Source: Chitinophagales bacterium
GTDB lineage: Bacteria > Bacteroidota > Bacteroidia > Chitinophagales > UBA8649
Assembly (NCBI GenBank): GCA_016777395.1
Contig: JADHRO010000085.1
Location: 1 to 8,425 of the forward strand
Reading direction: 5' to 3'
Length of the DNA: 8,425 bases
Shown here: one piece after another, positions 7,029-8,425 of the stretch
Numbering within the stretch: the stretch's first letter is position 1
How the letters are laid out: each line of letters begins with the position of its first letter
Position numbers and translations under genes: made by a program
The notes under the pieces: model-generated
Seen by the model: only the letters and a program-made list of their open reading frames with translations
What the model was told of the DNA's origin: nothing
The model's database searches: none

Positions 7029-7058
7029 CGTTAAAGATTTTAATAGTTAAAATTAACG
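7029..7058 (-). repeat. AT-rich hairpin filling the menC-chrA junction
   Basis: Outer arms CGTTAA (7029-7034) and TTAACG (7053-7058) enclose inner arms TTTTAA (7038-7043) and TTAAAA (7047-7052). There is a three-base loop and a three-base bulge, giving 12 pairs in all. The structure starts at the last codon and stop of menC and ends directly against the chrA ATG. There is no U-tract after it, so it is not a standard terminator. It could affect chrA translation or mRNA processing. Confidence 0.45.
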
Positions 7059-8069
7059 TACACTTTTAGGCAACCAAAGTTTTGCATTTATAATCTCTAA
7101 ATGACTAGAAACATTATTTGTAAATAGTTGTCCCGTGCCAAGCCCCTGATACATTTTTGTATGCTTACTTGCCGTATATTGTGCTATTGCTTCCAGACCA
7201 ATATTACTTTCTAAGGCTGAAGTAATCCACCAAGCGATATCCAACTGCTCGGCTAAATTAATCCATTCATCACACGACTTAAATCCACCAAGTAAAGCCG
7301 GCTTTAGTATGATATAAGCCGGACGTATTTGATGCAACAATCGACGTTTATCTTCAATATGGTTTAGACCAATCAACTCCTCATCCAAGGCAATATCCAA
7401 CGGAGAGTATTTGCATAAATTTGCCATTTGGGCAAACTGTCCAGCGCGAATCGGTTGCTCAATAGAATGTATATCTAAGCTTGATAATCGTTCAAGTTTA
7501 TTCATAGCTTCAGCTGGTGAGAATGCCCCATTAGCATCTACTCGAAGCTCCAACTGGTCGCTAGTATATTTTTGTCTTAAACTTTCTAATAAACCGATCT
7601 CCTTATTGAAATCTAAAGCTCCAATTTTCAACTTCAGGCATCGAAATCCCTTTGCTAGTTTAGCGGCTATCTGATTGTGCATAAAACCTTCATCACCCAT
7701 CCATATTAATCCATTAATTGGTATTCCAAACTCTCCTGCTGTAAAGCTATTTTCAAAACAGAAAGAGGATTGATTTTGCAATTTAAGAAAGACCTGATCT
7801 AGACCGAATACAATACTAGGATATGCCTTCAATTCCTCATGATAATTTGCTGCGAAATCGTCTATTCGATTACAGACATCTTGTAAGGTATCCTCATAAT
7901 CAACACTATCGTCAAAGCTCAGACCACGAAACAATGCAGCCTCCCCTGTGGCAGAACGCAAACCATCAGTAACCGTAATAAAGTATGTTGATTTTGTTCG
8001 CAAAACTCCTCTAGAAGTGCCACTAGGAAGCTTAAATTCTAAGAGATATTTTTCAAAGTGAGCCTTCAC
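7053..8069 (-). CDS. menC: o-Succinylbenzoate synthase (menaquinone synthesis)
   Basis: Enolase-superfamily enzyme that dehydrates SHCHC to o-succinylbenzoate in menaquinone synthesis, using Mg2+. I prefer the GTG at 8069, which gives 338 residues. The product then begins (M)KAHFEKYLLEF, matching the usual start of Bacteroidota MenC (KYxLxFKxPxGTSRGV), and it lies 1 nt beyond the menA stop. The alternative is TTG at 8078, immediately after an in-frame stop and overlapping menA by 8 nt. There is no ATG until well inside the domain. In the GTG numbering the catalytic set is visible: KLK (146-148), the metal ligands D178 (RVDANGAF), E204 (SIEQPI) and D229 (ALDEELI), and the second catalytic lysine K256 (IILKPALLGG). 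The N-terminal capping domain includes PSGTSRGV and EAALFRGLS. Related N-succinylamino acid racemases share these residues, but the menA neighbour supports MenC. Confidence 0.94.
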   Translation of the reverse strand: MKAHFEKYLLEFKLPSGTSRGVLRTKSTYFITVTDGLRSATGEAALFRGLSFDDSVDYEDTLQDVCNRIDDFAANYHEELKAYPSIVFGLDQVFLKLQNQSSFCFENSFTAGEFGIPINGLIWMGDEGFMHNQIAAKLAKGFRCLKLKIGALDFNKEIGLLESLRQKYTSDQLELRVDANGAFSPAEAMNKLERLSSLDIHSIEQPIRAGQFAQMANLCKYSPLDIALDEELIGLNHIEDKRRLLHQIRPAYIILKPALLGGFKSCDEWINLAEQLDIAWWITSALESNIGLEAIAQYTASKHTKMYQGLGTGQLFTNNVSSHLEIINAKLWLPKSVR

Positions 8070-8070
8070 T

Positions 8071-8425
8071 TTATCCAATTAAAACACTGAGTAAAAATAA
8101 AATAGACAAGCCAAATGTTCCTAAAGCTGTTTTCTTCAAGAATGGGTCAAATTCTGCAGGTTTGTTGATTTTGATCATGGATTTAATCATTTGGGCAAAT
8201 AAGGGCATCAAGAGTAAAAAAAGATATTGCTGAAGAAGGAATTTTTCAAACAAGGCAAATGCAATCAAACTGAAGAAAGCGAATACAACTAACAAGTATT
8301 GGTATTGCTTAGCACCTTGAAGACCTATGCGCACCGCAAAAGTTCGTTTACCTGTCCTGGCATCATTCTCGATATCACGCATATTGTTGAAGTTGAGAAC
8401 GGCTACTGATAACAAACCAGCGCTT
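8071..8425 (-). CDS. menA: 1,4-Dihydroxy-2-naphthoate polyprenyltransferase, C-terminal part (cut by window edge)
   Basis: Partial UbiA-superfamily membrane prenyltransferase; the last 117 codons and the stop are present, and the N-terminal part lies beyond base 8425. MenA joins a polyprenyl chain to 1,4-dihydroxy-2-naphthoate to make demethylmenaquinone. The visible part starts SAGLLSVAVLNFNN and contains NNMRDIENDARTGKRTFAV. This is the second Asp-rich motif (RDxxxD) followed by GKRTxAVxxG, which is typical of MenA rather than UbiA or heme-synthesis relatives. Three to four hydrophobic helices follow, ending ...FLLSVLIG. The reading frame is open to the window edge, so an in-frame TTG at 8415 should not be taken as the start. 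The menC start is 1 nt (GTG) from, or overlaps (TTG), its stop, so the two are surely co-transcribed. Confidence 0.93.
   Translation of the reverse strand, partial: SAGLLSVAVLNFNNMRDIENDARTGKRTFAVRIGLQGAKQYQYLLVVFAFFSLIAFALFEKFLLQQYLFLLLMPLFAQMIKSMIKINKPAEFDPFLKKTALGTFGLSILFLLSVLIG

Noticed and set aside
7411..7674. Plus-strand open frame inside menC
   Set aside because: Antisense to a catalytically intact gene, with no promoter or domain evidence.
1..8425. A defence system, mobile element or CRISPR array
   Set aside because: No transposase, integrase, nuclease, toxin-antitoxin pair, direct-repeat array or flanking target duplication could be seen. All the genes belong to recognised cellular families except the surface protein.

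Overview
The window looks like an AT-rich chromosomal segment of a Bacteroidota bacterium, probably of the Flavobacteriia/Cryomorphaceae kind. The main clues are a secreted protein ending in a type IX secretion (T9SS) sorting domain, octamers matching the Bacteroidota -7 promoter element TAnnTTTG, the absence of clear Shine-Dalgarno sequences, menaquinone genes, and a succinyl-CoA synthetase beta gene that stands alone. Seven complete genes and one truncated gene cover almost all of the sequence. I see no tRNA, rRNA, CRISPR array, insertion sequence or phage gene.

Left block (11-2681, minus strand, transcribed right to left): a LolD-type ABC ATPase, then a fatty acid desaturase that closely resembles eukaryotic dihydroceramide delta-4 desaturase (DEGS/DES), then a family 2 glycosyltransferase with an extra C-terminal Rossmann-like domain. 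The gaps are 10 and 45 nt, with no convincing terminator between genes, so this is probably one operon. The theme is envelope lipid or glycan: lipoprotein export, sphingoid-base modification and sugar transfer.

Centre (2682-5906, plus strand): a 132-nt divergent intergenic region carries two identical, oppositely oriented TACTTTTG boxes, one for the left operon and one for sucC. sucC has a leader of about 70 nt with a small hairpin and is followed by an intrinsic terminator. Next is a secreted 586-residue surface protein with a signal peptide, a PKD-like domain, four Ig-like repeats of about 70 residues and a T9SS C-terminal domain. It ends at a bidirectional terminator shared with the convergent right block.

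Right block (5907-8425, minus strand): menA (5' end outside the window), menC and a two-domain ChrA-type chromate transporter. menA and menC are nearly contiguous. menC and chrA are 24 nt apart, and an AT-rich hairpin fills that junction. menA and menC belong to menaquinone synthesis; chrA has no evident link to that pathway.

The most notable content is the DEGS-like desaturase and its operon neighbours. The rest of the window is typical housekeeping and surface-protein sequence for this phylum.
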